A DNA stretch of 8,093 nt. Origin: an uncultured Actinomycetes bacterium (lineage in GTDB: Bacteria > Actinomycetota > Acidimicrobiia > Acidimicrobiales > RAAP-2). Location of the stretch: NCBI GenBank assembly GCA_903893955.1, contig CAITOG010000202.1:1-8093 (forward strand). Direction: 5' to 3'. Each line of letters opens with the position of its first letter. Position 1 is the first letter of the stretch. The notes beneath the pieces are model-generated. The model worked only from the letters and a program-made list of their open reading frames with translations. It had not been told where the DNA came from and made no database searches. Positions 1-5,847 of the stretch are shown in pieces. The position numbers and the translations under genes were made by a program.

Positions 1-245
1 CGGGCGATGCCTCGGCGAGCTCGACGGTGCGCAGGCAGGTCATCGATCGACCGTTCGTCAAGAAGCACCGAACCCCCCGTGGCGGCGGTCTCTCCAGCGA
101 GGAGCCCGAAGACGGTGGTCTTCCCCGCTCCATTCGGACCGATCAAGCCGACAAGCTCGCCAGCCTCGACCTCGAGGCTCACGTCGTCGACTGCGGTCAG
201 CCCGCCGAATCGCTTGGTGAGCCCGACACAGCGCAACCTGCTCAT
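1..245 (-). CDS. livG: LivG-type ABC transporter ATP-binding protein, 5' part only (cut by left edge)
   Basis: This is the N-terminal 81 codons of a cytoplasmic ATPase that powers a branched-chain-amino-acid-type importer. The product begins MSRLRCVGLTKRFGGLTAVD, the usual opening of LivG, and has a complete Walker A motif GPNGAGKTT at residues 36-44. The frame is open to the left edge, so the signature motif, Walker B and the His switch lie outside. The ATG at 245-243 overlaps the TGA of the upstream permease gene as ATGA, and AGGAGG at 258-253 sits 7 bases ahead of it, so the start is well supported and translation is probably coupled. LivG rather than LivF is inferred from the 'GLTKRFGGLTAVDDVSLEV' style and from its place directly after the permease; LivF would be expected next. 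Confidence 0.93.
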   Translation of the reverse strand, partial: MSRLRCVGLTKRFGGLTAVDDVSLEVEAGELVGLIGPNGAGKTTVFGLLAGETAATGGSVLLDERSIDDLPAHRRARRGIA

Positions 246-2218
246 CGAACCGCCTCCTCGATCGAGTGGTGAGACGCCGACACGCCTGTTGCCGTGAGCA
301 CCCGGTCGACCGCCGAGGAGGCACTTCGGCGGATTCGCTCGACGACTCCCTCGGGGTGCGAGGCATAGGTGAAGGAGCCGATAGCGAAGAGCAGCGCCAC
401 GATGCTCGAGGGTGACGCACGGTTCGGCAGGAAGCTGAGCAGCTGGGTCAGCACCGCAAACGCCACGCCTGCCTCGATCGCACCCGCCACGGTGCGCGCG
501 CCCACCGTGACGACGATGACGACGAAGAGGAGGCTGTCGACATAGGTGAAATCGCCGGGACTCACCACCTGGAGGAGCGAACCGTACATCGCGCCCCCGA
601 CCCCAGCTATCGCGGCTGAGAGCGCGAAGACGACCATCCTCGTGAGCGACGGGCTGAAGCCGATACCAGCTGCGGCCAGCGGGCTCTGGCGAGACGCAGC
701 CAGGCCACGACCGGTGGTGCCACGGAGCAGCCGTCGGACGAAGAACCCCGTGACCGCCACGACCATGACGACTAGGAGGAAGTAGGCACGCGTCGATTCG
801 GTGGCGAAGCTGATCGAGCCGAGCATCGGCCTTGGGACGGTGAGGCCTGTCGGCGGGCCCCCGATCCACGCCGTCGGGAAGGCGATGGCGTCGGCTAGGA
901 GCGCGATGGTCAACGTAGACAGCGACAGCGCGAGCCCTCGGAGACGGAGGGCGGGCAGCGCTGCGACCAGACCGGCGCCTGCCGCCGCGATGCCGCCAGC
1001 GATGGCGCCGGTCATGACTGGCACCCCTTGGTGAGTGGCGAGCTGTCCAGCGGTGAAGGCGCCGACGCCGGCGAAGGTGGCCTGGCAGAGCGACACCTGG
1101 CCCGCGGCACCGGTGGTCAGGGTGATGGACATGAACACGAGCGACAGCCCGAGACCACCGGTGATGACGAAGACCCAGGTGCTCGATACCCACGTGAGCA
1201 TGGAGATCACCATGAGCACCAGGACTGCAGGGCCGATATACCGGAGCGAGCTCGTGAGCATGACGGAGCGCTCGGGCGGGAGGATCGGCGTCGGTGGCGG
1301 GTCGACCGATGCCAGGGGATCCTCGCTCGACCCGAGGCGACGCAGCTTCGGATGGAACGCAAGCAGCCCGAGCAGCAGCACGAAGGGGATCGCCGAGAGC
1401 AGCCCGGTCGACCAGACGCTGCCTGCCGGGGCGTACCCCGTGGTCAACCCCATGGCCACGCCGATCCCCACCGACGCCACGGCTGCGATCACCGGCGATT
1501 CGAGCCCCGCGATGGCTGCGCCGGCGATGGCGGCGACGAGGAGCACGGTGTAGTTGTCGATGCTCACGGTGGCATAGCGAGGAGCCAGCAGCACGCCGGC
1601 GAGTCCTGCCAGCGTCGATGACGTCGCCCAGGCCAAGGTGGTGACGCGACGGCTCGACACGCCATGGAGTCGAAGCAGGCGTGGGCTCTCGACTGCCGCC
1701 CGCATCTCGAGACCGAACACCGAGTGACGCAGCGTGGTCGTGAGGGCGATCAGGACGAGGATGGTCACCACGACGGTGGACAGCTGGACGCCGTCGACGG
1801 GCGTGCCGGCAACGTGGAAGATCACCGTGTTGACGTCGAAGAGCAGGCTCGGCGGCGACGAGATGTCACCCGGACCCACCAGGATGGTGACGAGGGCTGG
1901 CAGACCCACCATGAGCCCGAGGGCGGCGATGGTCTTCGCCGCCACGTTGCCGGTCGGGATCCTCGAGAAGATGAGTCGATCGATGAGCACGCCGAGCAGC
2001 GGCGAGAGCACCAGGATCGCAAGGACGCCAGACAGTGCTCGGGGCACGCCGTGGGATGCCAGCTGCGCATACGCCACTGCTGCCACATAGGCCTGGGCAC
2101 CGAAGGCGAAGTTGAAGACCCCGGTCGATTGGTAGCTGAGCACGAGCCCGATCGCCACGAGCGCGAACGTGCAGCCATAGGGGATGCCGGGCAGCGCGTA
2201 GCTGAGCGCCTGGCTCAT
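242..2218 (-). CDS. Fused LivH-LivM branched-chain amino acid-type ABC transporter permease
   Basis: Integral membrane protein of 658 aa that combines both permease subunits of a HAAT-type ABC importer, normally two proteins of about 300 aa each. Residues 1 to about 290 are LivH-like: an N-terminal 'PGIPYGCTFALVAIGLVLSYQSTGVFNFAFG' region, several hydrophobic helices and a cytoplasmic coupling loop around residues 163-192 (LRHSVFGLEMRAAVESPRLL). A Pro-rich hydrophilic linker follows at about 297-318. Residues about 320-640 are LivM-like, with the characteristic TTGAAGQVSLCQATFAG at 368-384 and a second coupling loop near 497-520 (RGTTGRGLAASRQSPLAAAG). The ATG is 10 bases after the binding-protein stop, with GAGG 8 bases ahead. 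The product should pair with the LivG-type ATPase downstream and the receptor upstream. The substrate cannot be read from the sequence; members of this family carry amino acids, urea/amides and aromatic acids. Confidence 0.95.
   Translation of the reverse strand: MSQALSYALPGIPYGCTFALVAIGLVLSYQSTGVFNFAFGAQAYVAAVAYAQLASHGVPRALSGVLAILVLSPLLGVLIDRLIFSRIPTGNVAAKTIAALGLMVGLPALVTILVGPGDISSPPSLLFDVNTVIFHVAGTPVDGVQLSTVVVTILVLIALTTTLRHSVFGLEMRAAVESPRLLRLHGVSSRRVTTLAWATSSTLAGLAGVLLAPRYATVSIDNYTVLLVAAIAGAAIAGLESPVIAAVASVGIGVAMGLTTGYAPAGSVWSTGLLSAIPFVLLLGLLAFHPKLRRLGSSEDPLASVDPPPTPILPPERSVMLTSSLRYIGPAVLVLMVISMLTWVSSTWVFVITGGLGLSLVFMSITLTTGAAGQVSLCQATFAGVGAFTAGQLATHQGVPVMTGAIAGGIAAAGAGLVAALPALRLRGLALSLSTLTIALLADAIAFPTAWIGGPPTGLTVPRPMLGSISFATESTRAYFLLVVMVVAVTGFFVRRLLRGTTGRGLAASRQSPLAAAGIGFSPSLTRMVVFALSAAIAGVGGAMYGSLLQVVSPGDFTYVDSLLFVVIVVTVGARTVAGAIEAGVAFAVLTQLLSFLPNRASPSSIVALLFAIGSFTYASHPEGVVERIRRSASSAVDRVLTATGVSASHHSIEEAVR
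253..258 (-). promoter_or_regulatory. Shine-Dalgarno site of livG inside the 3' end of the permease gene
   Basis: AGGAGG on the minus strand lies 7 bases before the livG ATG. It is embedded in the last codons of the permease gene, encoding part of ...IEEAVR. Together with the ATGA overlap, this indicates translational coupling of the ATPase to the permease. Confidence 0.7.
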
Positions 2219-2228
2219 CTCAGGAACC

Positions 2229-3581
2229 TCACGTGCCGGGTGAGCCCGGTGGCGGCGGAACAGGTCGATCGAGGTCGATCGGCCCGCTGTTAGGGAAGCA
2301 GACCCAGATCTGGGACCCCTTGTTGAACACCAGCTTGAAGACGGGGCGCCCAGATGGTCCCGTCGAGGTCACCACCGATGCCTCGCACGATGGCGGCGTC
2401 ACCGTGCGATGGGAGATCGACCAGTCGATCGGCGTCGTGATGCCGTTGCCGGTGAACGACCTGATCTTGTTGATCGCCGCCACGACGCTCTGCTGGGTGG
2501 GATGGGGACCAGCGGCCCGCAGACCCTGGACGAAGAGCGCCGCCGAGAGCCAGCCCTCCATGGCAACCTCGCTGCGCTCGTCGCCTGGGGCGTAGCGATG
2601 CATCACCGCCAGGTACTGCTCGAGCCCGCCGAACACGCCAGGGAATGAAGTCGCTGCCTCGAACGGAACGTGCTGGATCAAGAAGTAGGTCCGGCGCATC
2701 AATTGCGCGTTCGCAGCCAGCGTCGACTGGTTGTAGCCGTCGAGCCACAGTTGGCTCGCTGCCATCCCGTTCTGCTGCATGGTGCGCGACAGCTGGATGT
2801 TGCCGGTCACGTCCATGCACGACACCACGAAATCAACGTGCGACTGCTTCATCCGCACGACGTCGGAGCTGACCTCGCCGCCGTAGGGAACCGAGAGGTC
2901 CTCGTAGCCGACGTGGATGCCCAATCGCTCGAGCGTCGGCTGCGCCGCGGCGCAGACCCCCGCCGACTGGGCGACCCCATAGGCCATGAGCGCCACCGAG
3001 TGCGCTCCAGAGCGGTGGGCGACGTACGCGATCGAGGGACCGAGCGTGGAGAAATCGACCACCGAGCCATACGCCGCGAACAGGTTGGGCGGGCCTGCCC
3101 ACTCGTTCTGGGTGGCGTAGCCGAATGTCGGGGTCCCAGTCCGGGCGAGGAACGAGGCACCTGTGAAGAAGGCGGTCGCCACACCGACAACGGCGAAGAC
3201 ATGATCCTGCTCAACGAGGGCCCGAGCCTCGATGGCGTTCTCTGATGGACTTCCCTGGTCGTCAGCGGCGTGCGTGAGCACCACCTGGCGGCCATTGACG
3301 CCACCCTGGTCGTTGACCCAGTCGAAGTACGCACGAACCCCGGCGACGATCGGCGCGAAGTCAGCCGAGATCGGCCCAGAGAGCGTGGCCAGGGCACCGA
3401 CATCGACCTGGGTCGAGGTGACCCCGGGCGCGGCGCCCGCCGTCACGGTGGCGCTGTCGGGGGCGTTGGCGCAGCCTGCCACCAGGGTCACTGCAGCGCA
3501 GAGTGCGACTGCCCCCAGAACTCCTCGACGTGCGATGGGCAGCGCTCCTCCCCTCCTGGTGCGAGCGACAAGGTCGCTCAA
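2229..3581 (-). CDS. Lipoprotein substrate-binding protein of a branched-chain amino acid-type ABC importer
   Basis: Exported receptor (450 aa from the TTG used here) that captures the ligand outside the membrane and delivers it to the LivHM permease. The N-terminus has an Arg-containing n-region (ARR, residues 17-19), a hydrophobic core and a lipobox V-A-G-C with the lipid-modified Cys at residue 37. The mature part opens with the type I periplasmic-binding fold pattern 'GVTSTQVDVGALATLSGPIS' and 'GVRAYFDWVNDQGGVNGRQV' (about 53-99), typical of the Peripla_BP_6/LivK family. Four mature Cys (210, 255, 399, 428) could make two disulfides. A Pro/Gly-rich tail ends the protein. The start is uncertain: TTG at 3581 has no Shine-Dalgarno site, whereas AGGAGG at 3557-3552 lies 9 bases before a CTG at 3542-3540 (residue 14) that would give a compact lipoprotein signal of 23 residues. 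Function is firm; ligand is unknown. Confidence 0.93.
   Translation of the reverse strand: MSDLVARTRRGGALPIARRGVLGAVALCAAVTLVAGCANAPDSATVTAGAAPGVTSTQVDVGALATLSGPISADFAPIVAGVRAYFDWVNDQGGVNGRQVVLTHAADDQGSPSENAIEARALVEQDHVFAVVGVATAFFTGASFLARTGTPTFGYATQNEWAGPPNLFAAYGSVVDFSTLGPSIAYVAHRSGAHSVALMAYGVAQSAGVCAAAQPTLERLGIHVGYEDLSVPYGGEVSSDVVRMKQSHVDFVVSCMDVTGNIQLSRTMQQNGMAASQLWLDGYNQSTLAANAQLMRRTYFLIQHVPFEAATSFPGVFGGLEQYLAVMHRYAPGDERSEVAMEGWLSAALFVQGLRAAGPHPTQQSVVAAINKIRSFTGNGITTPIDWSISHRTVTPPSCEASVVTSTGPSGRPVFKLVFNKGSQIWVCFPNSGPIDLDRPVPPPPGSPGT
2236..2249 (-). other. Small GC hairpin at the 3' end of the binding-protein gene
   Basis: On the minus strand CCGGG-CTCA-CCCGG forms a 5-bp all-GC stem with a 4-base loop. 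It lies in the last codons of the binding-protein gene, just before its stop (2231-2229) and the permease ribosome-binding site. There is no U-run, so it is not an intrinsic terminator. It could slow ribosomes, protect the upstream message or simply reflect the Pro/Gly-rich coding sequence. Confidence 0.3.
2262..2281. repeat. Perfect tandem 10-mer (two copies of AGGTCGATCG)
   Basis: Two adjacent identical copies at 2262-2271 and 2272-2281. They lie inside the binding-protein gene and encode part of the IDLDRP segment before the Pro-rich C-terminal tail. This is probably a local slippage duplication with no separate function. Confidence 0.5.
3552..3557 (-). promoter_or_regulatory. Strong Shine-Dalgarno-like AGGAGG internal to the annotated binding-protein start
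   Basis: AGGAGG followed by GGAGGA (minus strand 3557-3546) is the best ribosome-binding sequence near this gene, but it lies downstream of the only ATG/GTG/TTG-type start. It is correctly spaced (9 bases) for a CTG codon at 3542. It could be the true initiation site, or it may be coding sequence for RRGG. Confidence 0.4.
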
Positions 3582-3584
3582 CAG

Positions 3585-3607
3585 GACGGTACCAGCACCA
3601 GACCGTC
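3585..3607. repeat. Inverted repeat GACGGT-N11-ACCGTC between thioesterase and binding-protein genes
   Basis: GACGGT at 3585-3590 and ACCGTC at 3602-3607 form a 6-bp perfect inverted repeat in the short gap after the thioesterase stop (3610). No U-run follows on the minus strand, so it is not a standard terminator. One arm overlaps a TACCGT hexamer (minus strand 3591-3586) that fits a TANNNT -10 box, so it could be an operator or mRNA structure, or be coincidental. Confidence 0.25.
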
Positions 3608-3609
3608 GA

Positions 3610-4464
3610 TCAGGGGCTCTCTGGGCGCCGATCAGGGTCGTCGAACGAGACCGGCGAAGGGACGTCGAGCTCCCGGATCAGGATCTCCTGTGCCATCGAG
3701 AACACCAGCCGGCCATGCTCGTCGGAGAGGTGGCCGCGCATGAAGGAACGCCCTCCGCCGGTGACCACGGTGTGGAGGTCGAACAGGTGCCACTCGGTCA
3801 TGGTCGGCACCGAGTGGAACCAGACGGCGTGGTCAAGGCTCGCGTCGACGTGTGAGCCCCAGGATCCGAGAGATGTCGGGCGAAAGGCCGCCCTCGTCAT
3901 GTCGCTCGCATAGGCGGCTGCGGCGAGGTGTCGCCGTGGCTCATCGCCGAGGTCGACCGAGCACCGCACCCATGCCCTCCTCGTCGACTCGAAGGTGCCG
4001 TCTGCGCGCTGCTCACTCGGCCCGAGCTCGAGGACCTCGAAGGGCTGCTCGTGCTCGATCGAGGAGAGCAGCTCGTTGGGAGACGGCACCTCGGCGACGG
4101 CGAGCTGGTACTCCTCGCCGTCTTCGGGCACATGGAATGACGCCATCATCTCGAAGGTCTGCTTTCCTCGCACGCGCACGGTGGCCCGTCTCGTGACGAA
4201 GGTGCGGCCGTCTCGAAGTCGATCGACGACGATCTCGCTCTCGTCGCCGGGTGTCGCAGGCCGGAGGAAGTGGCAGTGGATCGAGTGCAGCGGGACCTGC
4301 GGACTCACCGTTCGACACACCGCCGAAGTTGCCTGCGCAAGGACGAGGCCACCGAAGACCCGGTCGCCGTCGAACCAGCGCGGGTACCGACCGGCGAATC
4401 GGTCGCTCCCGAGATCGACGACGTCGAGACCCTCATCGATGGAGCTGGGGCCGTCGAGCGTCAC
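3610..4464 (-). CDS. Acyl-CoA thioesterase II family protein (TesB-like, double hotdog)
   Basis: Predicted cytoplasmic enzyme hydrolysing acyl-CoA to free acid and CoA. It aligns by eye with E. coli TesB and human ACOT8 along its length: 'RVFGGLVLAQA', 'PLHSIHCHFLRPATPG', 'LRDGRTFVTRRATVRVRGKQTFEMMASF', 'AYASDM', 'SLDHAVWFH' and 'FSMAQE'. Counting from the GTG (284 aa), the catalytic triad is Asp188, Ser209 and Gln259; Ser replaces the Thr of E. coli TesB, as I recall for ACOT8-type enzymes, so activity is expected. The length matches the family. The frame can be extended to a TTG at 4491, but I prefer GTG at 4464-4462: a TACGCT -10-like hexamer ends 8 bases before it and the TTG has no convincing ribosome-binding site. 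It is first in the minus-strand cluster, 28 bases ahead of the annotated receptor start, suggesting a link to the imported substrate. Acyl specificity is unknown. Confidence 0.9.
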   Translation of the reverse strand: MTLDGPSSIDEGLDVVDLGSDRFAGRYPRWFDGDRVFGGLVLAQATSAVCRTVSPQVPLHSIHCHFLRPATPGDESEIVVDRLRDGRTFVTRRATVRVRGKQTFEMMASFHVPEDGEEYQLAVAEVPSPNELLSSIEHEQPFEVLELGPSEQRADGTFESTRRAWVRCSVDLGDEPRRHLAAAAYASDMTRAAFRPTSLGSWGSHVDASLDHAVWFHSVPTMTEWHLFDLHTVVTGGGRSFMRGHLSDEHGRLVFSMAQEILIRELDVPSPVSFDDPDRRPESP

Positions 4465-4472
4465 GACGCAGC

Positions 4473-4478
4473 AGCGTA
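4473..4478 (-). promoter_or_regulatory. Candidate -10 box (TACGCT) for the thioesterase/importer cluster
   Basis: TACGCT on the minus strand matches TANNNT and ends 8 bases before the GTG start at 4464. A transcript would then begin at or near the start codon, giving a leaderless mRNA. No convincing -35 element is visible. Confidence 0.35.
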
Positions 4479-4495
4479 GCGACCTGCGCAAGGCG

Positions 4496-4501
4496 TAGGG
4501 T
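4496..4501 (+). promoter_or_regulatory. Candidate -10 box (TAGGGT) for the D-2-hydroxyacid dehydrogenase
   Basis: TAGGGT ends 7 bases before the ATG at 4509, the spacing expected if transcription starts at the start codon. The same bases contain AGGG (4497-4500), which could instead be a weak ribosome-binding site 8 bases from the ATG. The two readings exclude each other. No clear -35 is seen. Confidence 0.3.
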
Positions 4502-4508
4502 CCCCACG

Positions 4509-5447
4509 ATGGCTCGGATCCTTGTCACGCAGCGCCTTATCGACGGGGGGCTGGCGCGCTTGGGCTCGAGCGACCATGAGATCGTCGCCCTCGAGCAACC
4601 AGGACCCTTGCCGACGGCGGCGCTCGCACGAGCAGCCAGCGATGTCGACGGGATCCTCTGCCTGCTGAGCGACCGGATCGATCAACAAATCCTCTCGTTG
4701 CCTCGCCTCAGCGTGGTGGCCAACGTGGCGGTGGGCATCGACAACATCGACCTCGCCGCCGCTCGAGCGCACAACGTCGCAGTCGTGAACACGCCCGGGG
4801 TCCTCGATGCCTCGACCGCCGACCTGGCCATCTTGCTCATGCTGGCGGCTCGTCGTCGCTCGAGCGAGGCGGAGGCTGACTTGAGGGCGGGCCGATGGAC
4901 CGGATGGTCGCTCGGGGACCATCTCGGCGATGACCTCAGCGGCGCGACCGTGGGCCTCGTCGGTCGAGGTCGCATCGGACAGGCGGTGGAGCGTCGACTG
5001 CGGGGCTTCGACGCCACCGTGCTCCACCACACCCGCCACGACACTGGGCTCGAGGGCTGGCACGGCTCGCTCCACGAGCTCGCCGCCGAGGTCGACGTTC
5101 TCAGCGTCCACGTGCCGCTGACCGTCGAGACGCGAGCTCTCATCGACCGAAGCGTCTTGGCCGTGATGCGACCATCGGCCGTGCTCGTCAACACTGCGCG
5201 CGGGCCCGTTGTCGAAGAAGCTGCCCTCATCGACGCCCTCACGAGCGGCACCATCGCCGCCGCCGGCCTCGATGTCTTCGAGCGCGAGCCTGAGGTCAGT
5301 ACCGCGCTCTTGGCCGCGCCGGGCACGGTGCTGCTCCCCCACGTTGGCAGTGCGACCACCGCGACGAGGCTGGCGATGTGCGACCTCGCATCGAAGGGAC
5401 TCCTGGCAATCCTCGACGGCGAGCTGCCTGAGAACGTCGTCAGCTGA
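4509..5447 (+). CDS. D-isomer-specific 2-hydroxyacid dehydrogenase (glyoxylate/hydroxypyruvate reductase-like)
   Basis: Cytoplasmic NAD(P)-dependent oxidoreductase of 312 aa, normal for the family, interconverting a 2-oxoacid such as glyoxylate or hydroxypyruvate with its D-2-hydroxyacid. The split catalytic domain flanks a Rossmann domain with GRGRIG at 152-157. The catalytic Arg231 (NTARGPVV), Glu260 (DVFEREP) and His278 (LLPHVGSAT) are all present with family spacing, and the substrate-binding loop VAVGIDNIDL is at 73-82. After the second Rossmann strand comes VLHHTR (171-176), with Arg and no Asp at its end, which suggests NADPH preference. The ATG at 4509 fits the family N-terminus (MARILVTQRL); the frame stays open further upstream only as a shadow of the opposite-strand thioesterase. 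It appears monocistronic, and its 3' end overlaps the next convergent gene by 8 bases. The exact substrate is uncertain. Confidence 0.93.
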   Translation: MARILVTQRLIDGGLARLGSSDHEIVALEQPGPLPTAALARAASDVDGILCLLSDRIDQQILSLPRLSVVANVAVGIDNIDLAAARAHNVAVVNTPGVLDASTADLAILLMLAARRRSSEAEADLRAGRWTGWSLGDHLGDDLSGATVGLVGRGRIGQAVERRLRGFDATVLHHTRHDTGLEGWHGSLHELAAEVDVLSVHVPLTVETRALIDRSVLAVMRPSAVLVNTARGPVVEEAALIDALTSGTIAAAGLDVFEREPEVSTALLAAPGTVLLPHVGSATTATRLAMCDLASKGLLAILDGELPENVVS

Positions 5448-5847
5448 GCAGGTCAGCCACGAAGGCGTCAAGGTGCTCCTCGGTGAACCACCCTGGCGTC
5501 CACTGAGCGGCCTCGACGAGCGACGGCTCGACCCGGTAGGTCGCGGCCTCGCACCTCGTCTGGCCGACCGAGACGACGACCGCAACCAGCTCGTAGTAGT
5601 CGTCCTCGTACTCGTCGAGCAGCATCACTTCGTCGTCCTCGAGATCCACGAGGAGCCGACCCGCCACGATCCCACCGGGGTGCTCGATCAGTCCCGGCCA
5701 CGGCACACCAGGCAGGCGACGAGCCTGATGGTCCTCGAGCTGGGCTGGACGCGAGGCTGGCAAGCGACCGAGCAGTGGTTCGAGCACCTCGTCGAACAGC
5801 AACGTCCCGTAGACGAACAGCGGCAAGTGCGCCAGAGGCTCCCTCAC
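5440..5847 (-). CDS. AIG2/gamma-glutamylcyclotransferase-like family protein
   Basis: Small predicted cytoplasmic protein (135 aa) with the gamma-glutamylcyclotransferase fold. The N-terminal 'LPLFVYGTLLFDEVLEPLLGR' carries the hallmark Y-G-T-L at residues 13-16, which binds the substrate backbone in the family. 'VMLLDEYEDDYYE' (74-86) holds the conserved acidic residue, best candidate Glu81, that acts as catalytic acid/base in active members. The C-terminal W-T-P-G-W (116-120) and closing helix are typical of AIG2-like proteins. Active relatives release 5-oxoproline from gamma-glutamyl amino acids or amines, but many AIG2-like proteins have no proven reaction. The GTG start at 5847-5845 overlaps the aldo/keto reductase stop as GTGA, with no separate ribosome-binding site visible, so translation is probably coupled to that gene. 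The stop overlaps the convergent dehydrogenase by 8 bases. Confidence 0.85.
   Translation of the reverse strand: MREPLAHLPLFVYGTLLFDEVLEPLLGRLPASRPAQLEDHQARRLPGVPWPGLIEHPGGIVAGRLLVDLEDDEVMLLDEYEDDYYELVAVVVSVGQTRCEAATYRVEPSLVEAAQWTPGWFTEEHLDAFVADLLS

Noticed and set aside
2236..2249. Intrinsic terminator between receptor and permease genes
   Set aside because: The stem is short, lies within coding sequence and is not followed by a U-run; the permease start follows immediately.
3610..4464. Ser instead of Thr in the thioesterase catalytic triad as a sign of inactivity
   Set aside because: Ser can replace Thr functionally, and I recall ACOT8-type homologues having Ser in the same SLDH-x-x-WFH motif, so this is natural variation.
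4251..4508. N-terminal extension of the hydroxyacid dehydrogenase frame
   Set aside because: The frame is open upstream but the translation is Arg/Ser/Gly-rich shadow of the thioesterase. The family N-terminus starts at the ATG at 4509.
4461..5585. 374-codon open frame on the minus strand
   Set aside because: Antisense to the D-2-hydroxyacid dehydrogenase, whose motifs and cofactor site are intact. The minus-strand product is Arg/Ser-rich and low in complexity.
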